Of a stretch of DNA of 64,000 nt, positions 57,341-64,000 are shown in pieces. The stretch is from assembly GCA_024707325.1 (NCBI GenBank), contig JANPZY010000001.1, positions 434,001 through 498,000 on the forward strand, read 5' to 3'. The first letter of the stretch is position 1, and the number at the start of each line of letters is the position of its first letter. A program made the translations under genes and the position numbers. Below the pieces are notes generated by a model. The model made no database searches and was not told the DNA's origin. It was given only the letters and a program-made list of their open reading frames with translations. The stretch is from Opitutus sp. (GTDB lineage Bacteria > Verrucomicrobiota > Verrucomicrobiia > Opitutales > Opitutaceae).

Positions 57341-57533
57341 GCACTAGCAACAGCAGTCGGCGAAGCGGGCAGACCAAAGTGCCGCTAGATTGATAAAGTA
57401 GCTGACCTTGGGTCGCGACACCGATGGCATTGACGTGATCCGCACCCAGGCCAGCGCGTGGATTACCAGGCCGCCGATATCTCCTCGGCTTACCAAAGCG
57501 CGGTGCAAAGCGGGTATTCGGAGCCTAATTTAC

Positions 57534-57874
57534 CTACAGAGTCCCCGCATCTCTGAACGAATAGTATCCACGACCGCAGGGGTCCGCTAAGGAACGACCG
57601 AGGACGACGTGGTCGAGTGCTCGATATCGACAATTCGGGCTGCCTCCCTGAGCTGCCGGGTTACTTGTTGGTCCGCAGCCGAAGGCGCCGGATCCCCGCT
57701 TGGGTGATTGTGGATGCACACGACTGCCGTCGCTCCGTGTTGGATAGCACACGGAATACCTCGCGAGGATGCACAAGGGTTGAGGTGGCGGTTCCGGACG
57801 TAATCTCGACCAACTTCTTCAGCCGGTTTTTCCGACGAGCGCAAATCCCCGTCGATCTCATCGTCTCGGCTCAT
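57534..57874 (-). pseudogene. radC: RadC-like JAB/MPN domain, broken frame
   Basis: Pieces of one RadC domain appear in three frames: SGTATSTLVHPREVFR, then AIQHGATAVVCIHNHPSGDP and SAADQQVTRQLREAARIVDI, then LDHVVLGRSLADPCG and GYYSFRDAG. The metal-binding HNHPSGDPxPSxxD motif is intact. The N-terminal part of RadC is missing. It may be a short, functional island RadC split by indels, or a decaying fragment. It overlaps the upstream 102-residue gene as ATGA if the start at 57874 is used. RadC-like proteins are common on mobile elements. Confidence 0.7.
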
Positions 57875-58179
57875 ACCTCCGGCTTAACGCCATGTCGCGG
57901 GTCAGGAATACTCATTTTCGCCTTGAGATAACGTGCGACATCGGAGGGACGGCACGCCGCTCTCCGATTTTGAACGTAGATTTTGATCTCTCCTCTCGCA
58001 CGTGCCGCAAACAATTCACTCCGCGAAGCAAACTCCAACCATCGATCGATGGGCAGGGGCAAATCGTGTTGTAAGGCGAATTGAGTCATGGGATCATCGC
58101 CCGACTTCAATTCGCGTTTCGCTTGTTCTCCCACCACCTCCCTAATAGGGAGGCCGTGGATCTCTTCAGGTGCTTTCAT
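57871..58179 (-). CDS. Hypothetical protein upstream of radC
   Basis: The 102-residue product MKAPEEIHGLPIREVVGEQA has normal codon use and a mixed helix/strand pattern (LPIDRWLEFASRSELFAARA, RPSDVARYLKAKM). It overlaps the radC frame as ATGA. No family is recognised. Small partner genes of radC on islands often have unknown roles in element maintenance. Confidence 0.5.
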   Translation of the reverse strand: MKAPEEIHGLPIREVVGEQAKRELKSGDDPMTQFALQHDLPLPIDRWLEFASRSELFAARARGEIKIYVQNRRAACRPSDVARYLKAKMSIPDPRHGVKPEV

Positions 58180-58344
58180 GGCACCAATATCCTAGCACAT
58201 CGCAAAACGCGATGACGGCGGTGCGTTTGACGCTGGCGAATCGGTGTCGACCACCCAAACACTTCTACGACAGCGCTGCTCGGGAGCCGGCACTCTTTTC
58301 AAAGAAAGTAAAACGCGTATCGAGCCCAGAGCGTTCAGCACGTA

Positions 58345-58378
58345 GAGGTCGTGTGTTCGAATCTCACCGTGCCGACCA
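58345..58378 (+). pseudogene. 3' remnant of a tRNA gene
   Basis: AGGTCGTGTGTTCGAATCTC followed by ACCGTGCCGACCA has a T-arm with the TTCGAAT loop and an acceptor strand with CCA, but no matching 5' half (expected CGGCACG start) lies upstream. It resembles an attachment-site remnant of an integrated element. The rest of the 58180-58594 gap shows nothing else. Confidence 0.6.
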
Positions 58379-58594
58379 TTGCGAGGAGGCTCTTGCGAAA
58401 GTGCGGATTCCAGATCTCACAGACGATTTTCCCAAAAAAGCAGCGTTTTTGGAAAATCTGGTCGGAAAGCTCCTCCTCGACTTACAGCGGCACGAAATTA
58501 TCAGGAGTCCTGCGAGCGACGATGCGACATCGGTCTCCATCCCTCGCCGAGGGTGTGGCGAGAAGCGCTCACAACGGCTGGTTGACCGGCGGAC

Positions 58595-59149
58595 TCAGAT
58601 CTCGTAGATCCAGACTCCGCTACCATTTTTTGCAAGGGAGCTTAGCTCTTGTCGCATCCACTCGATCCGCGCAGCAGATTCGCACAGAACCGCGGAACGT
58701 TCCGCCAGTGCCCCCACGCGACGCAGCCCACTATCGACCCGTTTCTCAGTGTTGCCCTGCCCCCTCTTCGAACGCGTGAAGGGGCCGATGCCACCACGAG
58801 AGAAACAGCTGATCTTCTCCGTCAGAATCTTCACCACCTTTTTGAGCCGCACTCCGCAGTGCCCGGCGAGACGTCGTAGAATGGTTTGCGCCTTTGCTCG
58901 AACTTGCCGGCGATGGCGCTTGCCCACTCGCGCCTCACCAAGCTTTTCCGCTGCCTCGACGGAAAGCGCTACCTGGCGAAGTTTCAGCCCGAGAACCTTG
59001 TCTCGAATTTCAAGCGCCTCTCCGGAGACTAGTCGCGCGGCGAGACGACTCTCGCGCTCATTGAGCCGCTCGGCCAATTCGTAGCCGGCGTTTACAATAC
59101 GAAGGAGCGACGCACCTTGTTGTTTGTTTTTATCGGTTGGAGCCTTCAC
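58595..59149 (-). CDS. Basic helical protein of a tandem pair, copy 1
   Basis: The 184-residue product (MKAPTDKNKQQGASLLRIVN) is rich in Arg/Lys and helical. Its first 105 residues (ERLNERESRLAARLVSGEAL, GEARVGKRHRRQVRAKAQTI) closely match the next gene. The C-terminal part differs and may contain a frameshift. It lies downstream of a relaxase, so it may be a mobilisation accessory or DNA-binding protein. No family is recognised. Confidence 0.5.
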   Translation of the reverse strand: MKAPTDKNKQQGASLLRIVNAGYELAERLNERESRLAARLVSGEALEIRDKVLGLKLRQVALSVEAAEKLGEARVGKRHRRQVRAKAQTILRRLAGHCGVRLKKVVKILTEKISCFSRGGIGPFTRSKRGQGNTEKRVDSGLRRVGALAERSAVLCESAARIEWMRQELSSLAKNGSGVWIYEI

Positions 59150-59517
59150 GCTTCAAATCATAGCATGCGAAAAATCTGTGCTGAGCCCTGCTCCCCTCCC
59201 CCATCACGGTTAGAGGTGAAGCATGTCCGAAGCGCGCTCCAGAGTGCTCGGAAAGACGGTGAAGCATGGTTAGCACCTTTGCTCGCAGTCGGCGGCGATC
59301 ACGTTTCCCCACCCGTGCCTCACCGAGCTCTTCCACGGCCTGAACTGCAAGCGCCACTTGGCGAAGCCTACGGCCGAGGACGGCATTTCTAATCTCCAGC
59401 GCCTCTCCGGAGACGAGGCGCTTAGCGAGACGACACTCGCGATGGTTGAGCCGCTTCGCCAAAGCGTAGCCGGCGTTTACGATGTGAAGGAGCGACGCCC
59501 ACGGCGTCCGTATTCAT
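59130..59517 (-). CDS. Basic helical protein of a tandem pair, copy 2, frameshifted start
   Basis: Paralogue of the downstream gene: KRLNHRECRLAKRLVSGEAL, then VLGRRLRQVALAVQAVEELG and GEARVGKRDRRRLRAKVLTM. The open frame begins at a TTG. In the same frame LLHIVNAGYALA extends upstream, and an ATG at 59517 (MNTDAVG) joins after a one-base shift near 59495. It overlaps copy 1 by 20 bases. Confidence 0.5.
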
Positions 59518-59573
59518 CGATTTAAGCATTCACGCTAAGATCATATCACGCGAAAATCGAGCCGGATGCATCA

Positions 59574-60512
59574 TCAAGGATGCGGTGGAACAATGCCCGA
59601 ACCGGGGCTCACTGCCTCCCGCGCCAGTCTAAGTTCCAAATCGAGGCCATTTGGCACCAGCAGCGCACTCGCGTGGACACCTGAATCGACACCGTGAGGG
59701 GCAATACCTCGCATCGCCGTCGCCAACTCGAGCGAAAGCGGACGCGGCGTAATGACCTCATCGCAGTCCTTCACCAGCTCGCTTCGACCAAGATCGAGTG
59801 TCTTGTTGATCTCCTCAAGACGATCCAAGGCGCGATTTAGGTCGCCCGCTGGCGTAGGTTCTCCGCGCCGCTCTTTATTCGCGGCCGCCCTTCCGAGATG
59901 CCTCCGAGGCACTCTCATCCTTCCTGCCCGCGCATGCGATAGCCGAGAGACCGGCCTTGTCTCAGCTGGCAGCGATGCGTTCACAGAACGCTCCCAGTAA
60001 GCACGCAATTCTTCGATTATGACGCTACCGGTAGACGCAACGTCGAGTTCACGAGTCTTGCGCAAAAAGATCTTTTTCTCGGGACACCACTCTCTCGAAG
60101 CGAACACGAGGTGACCATGGGGATTGTTGGATGCACAGTTGCGCGGCCCCCCTCGATGGAGCGCGTAAGTGACGGGCACGTTCAGCCGGCCAGAAATAAA
60201 GTGAGCTAGCTCCGCCAGAAGCTTGATCTGAACGTCCGGCGGACACTCTCGCGGCAACGCCACCACGACGTGCCTCCCTTCGATAGAATCTCTCCGTGCT
60301 TCGGCAGCCTCAGCCTTGGTCCACAAAGTCTGGAGGTCTTCGTCGGCTCCGCAGGTTCTGAATTCCAAAACCGGGTCAGACGACTTGCGGCGGTACCTCT
60401 TTCCACATCGAGGACTTCGCAGCGTCACGCCGCAGATATACGCCACTTGCTGGATTACCGAACGCCCTTTTGATCGCTGTATAACATTAACAGAGCAATG
60501 GAAGATAGCCAT
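59574..60512 (-). CDS. MobA/MobL-like relaxase
   Basis: The 312-residue protein starts MAIFHCSVNVIQRSKGRSVI, the beta strand and arginine-rich start of MobA/MobL nickases. HVVVALPRECPPDVQIKLLA, VPVTYALHRGG and the metal-binding motif NPHGHLVFASRE (H-x-H) complete the relaxase domain. The C-terminal region is helical. It would nick an origin of transfer and mobilise the element. The protein is shorter than most MobA proteins, so it may be N-terminal relaxase only. A divergent small gene lies upstream. Confidence 0.72.
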   Translation of the reverse strand: MAIFHCSVNVIQRSKGRSVIQQVAYICGVTLRSPRCGKRYRRKSSDPVLEFRTCGADEDLQTLWTKAEAAEARRDSIEGRHVVVALPRECPPDVQIKLLAELAHFISGRLNVPVTYALHRGGPRNCASNNPHGHLVFASREWCPEKKIFLRKTRELDVASTGSVIIEELRAYWERSVNASLPAETRPVSRLSHARAGRMRVPRRHLGRAAANKERRGEPTPAGDLNRALDRLEEINKTLDLGRSELVKDCDEVITPRPLSLELATAMRGIAPHGVDSGVHASALLVPNGLDLELRLAREAVSPGSGIVPPHP

Positions 60513-60697
60513 TCGGACATTGTAGCACACGCCCGACCTTTCCCTGAGAGGCCTTCCAATGCTTAAGGTGCGCTGACAGCTTCCGTGGGCCTAGGTTAAC
60601 GCATCCGCAGTGAGGCGACTGCCACGCAATCGCGAATGTGGCCTGAGCCGCAAAGGCGGTCGGCGGCGATTTTTCGCATGCTAAGATGGGAAGTGCC

Positions 60698-60943
60698 ATG
60701 AACAAAAATCCAGAATCAGTAGAACGACTCACTCAACGCATCGTAGATCTCGAAAAGAAACGGAAAGCGATTCTCGCCCAAGTCGCGCGATCAGAGGCAC
60801 AACTTTCCGAAAAGTTGAAACGGGCCATCGGCGACTACATGCTCTCGCACATATCCGAAGCGGAGGTGCAGGTCGTCCTTCGAAACCTCCTCCCGGAACT
60901 CTCACCGAAACTCGCGGCCAAGCTCGTGGGCGTTCTCAGCTGA
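60698..60943 (+). CDS. Small coiled-coil protein divergent from the relaxase
   Basis: The 81-residue product (MNKNPESVERLTQRIVDLEK) is a helical coiled coil with KRAIGDYMLSHISEAEVQ and a short hydrophobic C-terminus. Such small proteins beside relaxase genes often act as mobilisation accessories. The intergenic region of about 185 bp to the relaxase would be the place for an origin of transfer; no clear nic site is recognised. Confidence 0.5.
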   Translation: MNKNPESVERLTQRIVDLEKKRKAILAQVARSEAQLSEKLKRAIGDYMLSHISEAEVQVVLRNLLPELSPKLAAKLVGVLS

Positions 60944-61238
60944 GCCACTCGAGGATACGATCACTTGAAATCGGATTCCCGCCCTCAACCGAACTCCAGA
61001 GCTAGCAATCATGCAGACATTGCGCCGTTCAAATCTTACTGCCCCGAGCTTCTCACCGGGTCGAAAAGATCTTTTTCAGGGCCAAACACCCCGCTTCCCG
61101 CAATGAACCGGGGCGTCACATTCGGAAGCCCGTTTTCCCGCCAGCGTATCCTCCGCCCCAAATCTCTCCCCGCGCCGAATCACACGGCCGTGAGAATGTG
61201 TTCGCAGTTGCACATGTGCGAGCCTACCCAGATACCGC
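60944..61238. other. Intergenic segment with no recognised gene
   Basis: One open frame crosses this segment, but its product is low-complexity and has no recognisable pattern. I see no RNA gene or strong hairpin here. Confidence 0.5.
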
Positions 61239-61306
61239 TTCACCGTTTTGCATGTTTTGGTGGACTGGCCGGGGCGGAGAAGCGTTGGGGCGGGCCTCGT
61301 GCTTTT
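61239..61306 (+). repeat. 68-bp direct repeat, left copy
   Basis: Starts TTCACCGTTTTG and ends CGGGCCTCGTGCTTTT. It matches 63933-64000 over 68 bp with six mismatches and no gaps. It lies immediately before the recombinase fragment and encloses, with the right copy, a four-gene cassette. Confidence 0.85.
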
Positions 61307-61312
61307 GAGGTC

Positions 61313-61635
61313 GGGGTCAGGTCCGGGGTCATCTTTGGATTGAAACGGACACCGACGCGCTCAGCCGGCTGACTGATCCCGCGCTCGCTCCGCAGCTCGA
61401 CGCGACGCACATCTCCACGCGCTCTCTGCGAAAGACGTTCGTCCGTGCCGTGTATGATGCTTCTGGATACGATCTGATCCGAACGCAGCGAATCGTGGGC
61501 CACAGTTCGCCGCTGGTCACCGCGCGTTATCTCGGAACCACCCAGTCCGACTTGGACGACCTGGTCCTTGGCCTCGGACAGATGCCTCCGGTCCGGCTCG
61601 CGGAGCCGACGCCCGCGATGGCGCTCGCCTCCTGA
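61313..61635 (+). pseudogene. Tyrosine recombinase C-terminal fragment
   Basis: The frame from about 61313 reads HLWIETDTDALSRLTDP, ISTRSLRKTFVRAVYDASGY, IRTQRIVGHSSPLVTARYLG. GHSS and the Tyr about 9 residues later are the conserved catalytic end of phage-type integrases, and SLRKTF occupies the place of the H-x-x-R box. The catalytic N-terminal part is absent; the frame is open only back to the 68-bp repeat. It is therefore a truncated integrase, joined to the repeat. Confidence 0.7.
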
Positions 61636-61880
61636 CGAGCCGCCGGTGCAACGAAACTGCCACCGGAGTTATGATGCGCCCATTTTGTTACACCGCGCAT
61701 CAAGGCTGGTTGGAGGTCATGCCCCCAAACGGGCGATACGGTTCATCCCATGCTCCCCACATTCGTTGACCTTCAGCCTTCGTGCGTTCATCACTTGGGA
61801 CGCGCACCGAGCGAGGAGTCTGCTGTGGTTCTAAGCAGGGCCCGCGGACGGCAATGACGCTTGGTGCGCACCTTTTCGCC

Positions 61881-62381
61881 TCAGGTCTCCTTGGCCATAT
61901 GATCCCACATCGGCTTTAAGTCGGGATCATCCAAGGCCGCCGCCTTGAAGGATGAGTCCTTTCGACACGCGAGTCCCAACCGCATTTTCGCCGTCTCGTG
62001 GTCTCCCAAGAGGCAGTAGTAGCACGCGAGGTTGTAGTGAATAATCGCGTGTTCTTCCTTGAGCGCGCACTCTGCCGCCAGCAAGGCGTCGCGTGCGGCC
62101 TCCACGCTCGTCGTCCTTCGCACCGCACACCCGAGCGAAACCCACGCCTGCACGTGATTGGAATCCTGCTTGAGAATCGTGCGGGCAAAACTCTCCACGA
62201 TGTCCCAGTGGCCGGCGGCGGCGTGAAGATCGAGCCGCGCGGACATGACTTCGACGCTCTGCCGGTCCTCAAACGAGATCGCCTCCATTTCGTCGGAGGC
62301 TTGGTTCAGCATCCCGAGAGCGAGATAGCCTGCAGCATACTCGAGCCGTCGAGCCGTCGGGATATGATCCTTCCGCTCCAT
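61881..62381 (-). CDS. TPR-type helical protein
   Basis: The 166-residue product starts MERKDHIPTARRLEYAAGYL and is built of helical pairs typical of TPR (LGMLNQASDEMEAISFE, VQAWVSLGCAVRRTTSVEAA, YNLACYYCLLGDHETAKMRL). There is no signal peptide. Its ATG overlaps the stop of the lipoprotein gene by one base, so the two are coupled. Confidence 0.75.
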   Translation of the reverse strand: MERKDHIPTARRLEYAAGYLALGMLNQASDEMEAISFEDRQSVEVMSARLDLHAAAGHWDIVESFARTILKQDSNHVQAWVSLGCAVRRTTSVEAARDALLAAECALKEEHAIIHYNLACYYCLLGDHETAKMRLGLACRKDSSFKAAALDDPDLKPMWDHMAKET

Positions 62382-62908
62382 CAGGCCTTGGGACGGTCAA
62401 AAACAGGACTGAGTTCGATCACGGGGAGACTCACATCGAGTTCCGCTTTCAACTGGTCGTATTCGGACGCGATTGCACGCACTTCCGCCGTGTAGCTTAC
62501 GAGGGAACCCGTGGGTTTTTCGAGGAGCGCCAGGAGCCGCGACAGAAGGCCGTATTGCTTGAGCACCTTCTCATACTGGGTGCGGAAGCGCGGGGGCGCA
62601 TCCATGAGCGCTCTCATCAGATCGTCCTGCATTTTCTTTCGTTCGCGAAATTCCGCCCACCGCTCCGACGAGCGAAGGCGTTCTGCAAAGTCCGACACCA
62701 TCACGCCCGCCGCCGCATCCTGCGCGATCGCCACCTGCCATAGATCGATCACTTCGCCGCACCTCGCGACCAAGACGAGTCGGTCAAGATCGTTCACCTT
62801 CCTCCGCTCCTGAAGATGGAGGAGATACTCCGGGTCGGGATTGTGACGCTCAACTTGCCGAGAACATCCCACCAAAGCGATTACTGCTAAGCACAGCCAG
62901 AAGCGCAT
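62381..62908 (-). CDS. Lipoprotein of unknown function
   Basis: The 175-residue product starts MRFWLCLAVIALVGCSRQVE with a lipobox LVGC, so it is likely a membrane-anchored lipoprotein. The remainder is helical and charged (RERKKMQDDLMRALMDAPPR). It is coupled to the TPR gene downstream. No family is recognised. Confidence 0.72.
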   Translation of the reverse strand: MRFWLCLAVIALVGCSRQVERHNPDPEYLLHLQERRKVNDLDRLVLVARCGEVIDLWQVAIAQDAAAGVMVSDFAERLRSSERWAEFRERKKMQDDLMRALMDAPPRFRTQYEKVLKQYGLLSRLLALLEKPTGSLVSYTAEVRAIASEYDQLKAELDVSLPVIELSPVFDRPKA

Positions 62909-62974
62909 GACGCGAGAGTCTGTGCCGGAGCTACGTTTCGTCTACGCGAAAGGGGCCTCAGCCCCTTGATTCGT

Positions 62975-63328
62975 TCACGTTACGAACCGGAGATTCCAAA
63001 ACGCGGCAGCTAGGTAGGCTCCACTCATGAGCAAAGCTGCGATCCAAAAGATCTTTTGCTCGCGACCGCACGCATCAGTTTTCCCGCGCGGCACTGGTTT
63101 ACCCGCAACTTTCTGCACGAAGAAACGAGTTACGGGCAGAACCGCGCCCAAGGCTGCGACCGCTGACAGTGCCTTGAAGAGAAAGAATACCAGCCATCCT
63201 CCGCGTTCGATCACCTGTGCCAAGACCCAGCTCGTTTCCTCTACCCCGCCAGTTCGCATCGCCAAATAGGTGCTCGCCGCGTCCACGAGGCTCGTAGCGC
63301 AAACTATGACGAAAGGAATCGGCTTCAC
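62975..63328 (-). CDS. Small polytopic membrane protein
   Basis: The 117-residue product starts at a GTG (VKPIPFVIVCATSLVDAAST) that overlaps the upstream stop as GTGA. Three membrane helices (VIVCATSLVDAASTYLAM, GWLVFFLFKALSAVAAL, FWIAALLMSGAYLAAAF) are visible. The pattern (D-A-x-x-T-Y-L at the first helix) resembles DUF5658-like proteins, with moderate certainty. Confidence 0.65.
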   Translation of the reverse strand: MKPIPFVIVCATSLVDAASTYLAMRTGGVEETSWVLAQVIERGGWLVFFLFKALSAVAALGAVLPVTRFFVQKVAGKPVPRGKTDACGREQKIFWIAALLMSGAYLAAAFWNLRFVT

Positions 63329-63696
63329 TTGCTCTTTGCTCGGCCGAACTCCTCGACCACCCAGCGGGCATCGATGACCAAATCTCCCCCGACGATAACG
63401 AAACGGTCGGGATTGAAGGTAACGTACTCCCAAACGTTTCCGTCGAACCCGCCTGCACCCACAAGTTGGGTGACAACGCTGTCCACTGAAGACGTGTCCA
63501 AGGGTTCAGAGTGTGTGGCATTATACCGCCGCACCAATCGCTGCATCTCTACAGCCGCATGCAAATCCAGTGACTCCCGCTGCCGCTCTTTATCCTCCAT
63601 GCGAAACGCCAGGTATGCGGCTCCGTAACCAACACCGCCGCACACGAGGGCGAAGAGCAGCACCCCAACTGAAAGCTTCTTTAGATAGTCGGCCAC
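63325..63696 (-). CDS. Membrane-anchored hypothetical protein
   Basis: From the likely GTG at 63696 (VADYLKKLSVGVLLFALVCG) there is one N-terminal membrane helix, then a soluble domain (NVWEYVTFNPDRFVIVGGDL). The open frame continues upstream to 63825, but the N-terminal part has less protein-like composition. It overlaps the next gene as GTGA, so the four minus-strand genes form a probable transcription unit. Confidence 0.6.
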   Translation of the reverse strand: MADYLKKLSVGVLLFALVCGGVGYGAAYLAFRMEDKERQRESLDLHAAVEMQRLVRRYNATHSEPLDTSSVDSVVTQLVGAGGFDGNVWEYVTFNPDRFVIVGGDLVIDARWVVEEFGRAKSK

Positions 63697-63932
63697 GCAT
63701 CTGTCATGACGAAAACCATGGGCGGCGCAATAGGATGAGAAGAGCCCCGCTTGACCGATGCAGATCCCACAGGTAAGCCGAGTACGCGCCACGGGGGTCG
63801 GGTTTGAGAACCGTGTAGTTTTCATTGGACACCCGACCTCCGGGGCGCACTTCAGATATACCGAACGAGTGGCACTCCGTTCGCCGCACCGACGATCTGT
63901 CTCTCCCCCGTCCGCCGTCTGCCACCCCTCGG

Positions 63933-64000
63933 TTCACCGTTTTGTTTATTTTGGTGGACTGGCGGGGGCCGAGAAGCGTTGGGACGGGCCTCGTGCTTTT
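63933..64000 (+). repeat. 68-bp direct repeat, right copy (may continue past the window)
   Basis: Same start (TTCACCGTTTTG) and end (CGGGCCTCGTGCTTTT) as the left copy at 61239-61306. The window ends exactly here, so the extent of homology beyond is unknown. Confidence 0.85.

Noticed and set aside
60965..61372. 135-residue plus-strand frame between the coiled-coil gene and the integrase fragment
   Set aside because: Ser/Pro/Arg-rich composition, no neighbour coupling, and it reads through the 68-bp repeat.

Overview
The window looks like a chromosomal segment of a high-GC verrucomicrobial bacterium, most likely an Opitutales/Opitutaceae relative. This placement is inferred from gene content and was not tested by phylogeny. 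The supporting content is a cytochrome bc / caa3 oxidase cluster with fused subunits, a type II secretion operon, a PEP-CTERM protein, a BY-kinase/Wza exopolysaccharide locus and several integral-membrane glycosyltransferases. Many genes lack a clear Shine-Dalgarno sequence, and many neighbours overlap by ATGA or GTGA.

Layout, left part (1-40.7 kb, core-like). 1-6.1 kb (minus strand) encodes a terminal respiratory chain: CtaC-cytochrome c, a CtaD-CtaE fusion, a small membrane subunit, a Rieske protein, a cytochrome b-cytochrome c fusion and a DUF2243 protein. 6.4-8.6 kb carries tRNA-Leu(CAG), a P-loop protein and aroC. 8.7-19.0 kb is a type II secretion system split into two convergent arms, gspDEF (plus) and gspGHIJKLM (minus). 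19.1-21.4 kb carries a PEP-CTERM protein, tRNA-Arg(CCT), rpsR and tsaC. 21.4-27.3 kb is an exopolysaccharide locus with a polysaccharide co-polymerase/BY-kinase, a Wza-like protein, an outer-membrane barrel and a TPR protein. 27.3-40.7 kb holds hisC, a DUF4142 protein, a HAD phosphatase, two GT2 and three polytopic glycosyltransferases, a type IV pilin-like protein, rsfS, nadD and an SDR.

Right part (40.7-64 kb, accessory island). It begins at a 3'-truncated tRNA-Leu(UAA) next to an intact copy. It contains a small excisionase-like operon, a five-gene anti-phage system that I identify as Druantia type I (druA-druE, 43.4-54.8 kb), a convergent pair encoding an unknown membrane protein and a HAD hydrolase, a broken radC, a tRNA 3' remnant, a MobA/MobL-like relaxase region with tandem paralogous small proteins, a tyrosine-recombinase fragment, and a four-gene membrane/lipoprotein cassette between two 68-bp direct repeats.

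Two window-wide features stand out. First, four intergenic sites carry degenerate tandem repeats with a 22-bp period made of two 11-bp half-units. Second, at least fifteen reading-frame breaks can be localised, most at short homopolymers. They split otherwise intact genes (aroC, gspF, gspL, the PEP-CTERM gene, both GT2 genes, rsfS, druA, druB, druC, druE and others). This looks like residual long-read sequencing error rather than true pseudogenisation, and it creates at least one false gene fusion (GT2 with GT39).
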